A stretch of 64,000 bases of DNA from an uncultured Bacteroidia bacterium (GTDB lineage Bacteria; Bacteroidota; Bacteroidia; NS11-12g; UBA9320), in the NCBI GenBank assembly GCA_943789165.1, contig CALSTB010000003.1, positions 317,980 through 381,979 on the forward strand, written 5' to 3'. Shown here one piece after another: positions 63,076 to 64,000 of this stretch (within the stretch, counting starts at the first letter, position 1; every line of letters begins with the position of its first letter). A program made the position numbers and the translations under genes. The notes beneath the pieces were generated by a model, which saw only the letters and a list, made by a program, of their open reading frames with translations, was not told the DNA's origin and did not search any database.

Positions 63076-64000
63076 TTAGGGTTGCGCCACTGGTTTTAAA
63101 TGCTTTGCAAGGAATTTTTCCATAGCTTCATAAAACTCGAATCTATTTTCTTCGTTGTGAAACCCATGTCCCTCGTTCTTCTTGAGCATATATTCCACGT
63201 CAACGCCTCTTGCTTTTAACGCTTCCACCATTTGGTCGCTTTCACTCTGCTTTACTCGTGGGTCGTTGGCTCCTTGGGCGATAAACAAAGGCGTTTTTAT
63301 TTGATCGGCGTGGAGTGCTGGGGAGTATTTCGACAACATTTCTTTGTCCTTAACTGGATCACCTACCATTTCATATAGCATTTTTCGGTATGGCACCCAA
63401 TACGGTGGAATCGTTTCCATAAACGTAAATAGGTTACTCACTCCTACATAATCGATGGCACAGTTGTATAAATCCGGCGTCAATGTTACGCCTGCAAGTG
63501 TTGCATATCCACCATAGCTTGCACCATAAATCGCAATTCGATTTTGGTCGGCTATACCTTCGGCTACTAAATACCGAACACCATCGCTGATATCGTTTTG
63601 CATGGCTTGTCCCCATTGTTTGAATGAGGCTTCCCAAAAACTACGGCCATAAGAGGTTGATCCTCTAAAATTCATTTGTAAAACAGCATAGCCCCTGTTG
63701 GCTAAAAACTGTACTTCTGGATTAAATCCCCAAACGTCGCGAGCCCATGGACCTCCATGTGGATTTACCACGACTGGCAAATTTTTGGGTTTTTTTCCTT
63801 TGGGAAGTGTGAGATATCCGTGGATGGTGAGTCCGTCACGACTTTTATACGAAATCGGTTTCATATCACACATGAAAGCTGCATTGAGCCATGGAGATAC
63901 CGCTGAGATCTTCTCAAGTTTTTTATCAGAGACATAATACAAATAGTAGCTGCCTCTCGTTTTATCGTTCATGGTTCTCACCATGTAAACCGTTTCATTT
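63076..64000 (-). CDS. S9-family prolyl-oligopeptidase-like peptidase (C-terminal part)
   Basis: The gene enters from beyond the right edge, and 307 C-terminal codons are inside. The alpha/beta-hydrolase catalytic domain is complete, with the oxyanion region VVNPHGGPWARD, the nucleophile elbow GASYGGYA, the acid in AQGANDPRVKQSESDQ and the catalytic His in KKNEGHGFHNEENR. S9 enzymes cleave peptides after proline or release acyl-amino acids. The N-terminal propeller, any signal peptide and the start are outside the window. Confidence 0.92.
   Translation of the reverse strand, partial: NETVYMVRTMNDKTRGSYYLYYVSDKKLEKISAVSPWLNAAFMCDMKPISYKSRDGLTIHGYLTLPKGKKPKNLPVVVNPHGGPWARDVWGFNPEVQFLANRGYAVLQMNFRGSTSYGRSFWEASFKQWGQAMQNDISDGVRYLVAEGIADQNRIAIYGASYGGYATLAGVTLTPDLYNCAIDYVGVSNLFTFMETIPPYWVPYRKMLYEMVGDPVKDKEMLSKYSPALHADQIKTPLFIAQGANDPRVKQSESDQMVEALKARGVDVEYMLKKNEGHGFHNEENRFEFYEAMEKFLAKHLKPVAQP

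Overview
The window comes from a member of the phylum Bacteroidota, most likely the Flavobacteriales lineage. The signs are several type IX secretion (T9SS) C-terminal sorting domains, promoters with the Bacteroidota -7 element TAnnTTTG, many DUF families typical of the phylum (DUF4369, DUF4292, DUF4139, DUF4384), a GH3-family adenylating enzyme, a B12-dependent ribonucleotide reductase, and moderately AT-rich DNA. Genus and species cannot be told from the sequence alone. Genes are densely packed, several convergent pairs overlap at their stop codons, and TTG/GTG starts are frequent.

Region by region: (1) 1-6.0 kb is the end of a cold-shock gene with its terminator, two small genes, and the conserved rimP-nusA-infB translation/transcription cluster, with a terminator-like palindrome directly before rimP. 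(2) 6.2-18.7 kb holds a lipoprotein, an alkyltransferase-like repair protein, a tandem pair of TlpA-like thioredoxin-fold proteins, an outer-membrane barrel candidate, an MBOAT/SGNH acyl-transfer pair, a 1616-residue PKD-type secreted protein with a gliding-motility-type C-terminus, and an amphipathic repeat protein. (3) 18.8-22.3 kb holds trhO, then an unusual unit: a frameshifted four-helix-bundle gene between two inverted arrays of an in-phase 7-bp repeat, then a GH3-family gene. (4) 22.3-40.8 kb is mostly housekeeping (dusB, CPBP protease, cdsA, glutamate-type dehydrogenase, psd, nrdJ, GGGP synthase, MFS exporter, mscL) mixed with T9SS cargo, an LVIVD lipoprotein and a secreted C1 peptidase. 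(5) 40.8-48.3 kb is the most unusual stretch: frameshifted sprT and dksA/traR-like genes, then an exported caspase-family protease (frameshifted twice), a paralogue that has lost the catalytic cysteine, an exported trypsin-like protease with ankyrin repeats, and an M28 peptidase. (6) 48.3-64 kb is envelope biogenesis: a glycosyltransferase fusion, a flippase-dut-nucleotidyltransferase-TPR-DUF4292-EnvC-like gene string, a DUF4139 protein, an acetyltransferase-like protein and a partial S9 peptidase.

The two loci most worth attention are the heptanucleotide-array/four-helix-bundle unit (19.89-20.69 kb) and the exported caspase / dead caspase / trypsin-ankyrin locus (42.1-47.0 kb). Homopolymer-type indels cluster from about 40.99 to 43.14 kb, so either that segment is decaying or the sequence there is of lower quality; this must be settled before the caspase gene is called broken.

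No tRNA, rRNA, CRISPR array, insertion sequence or prophage was recognised.
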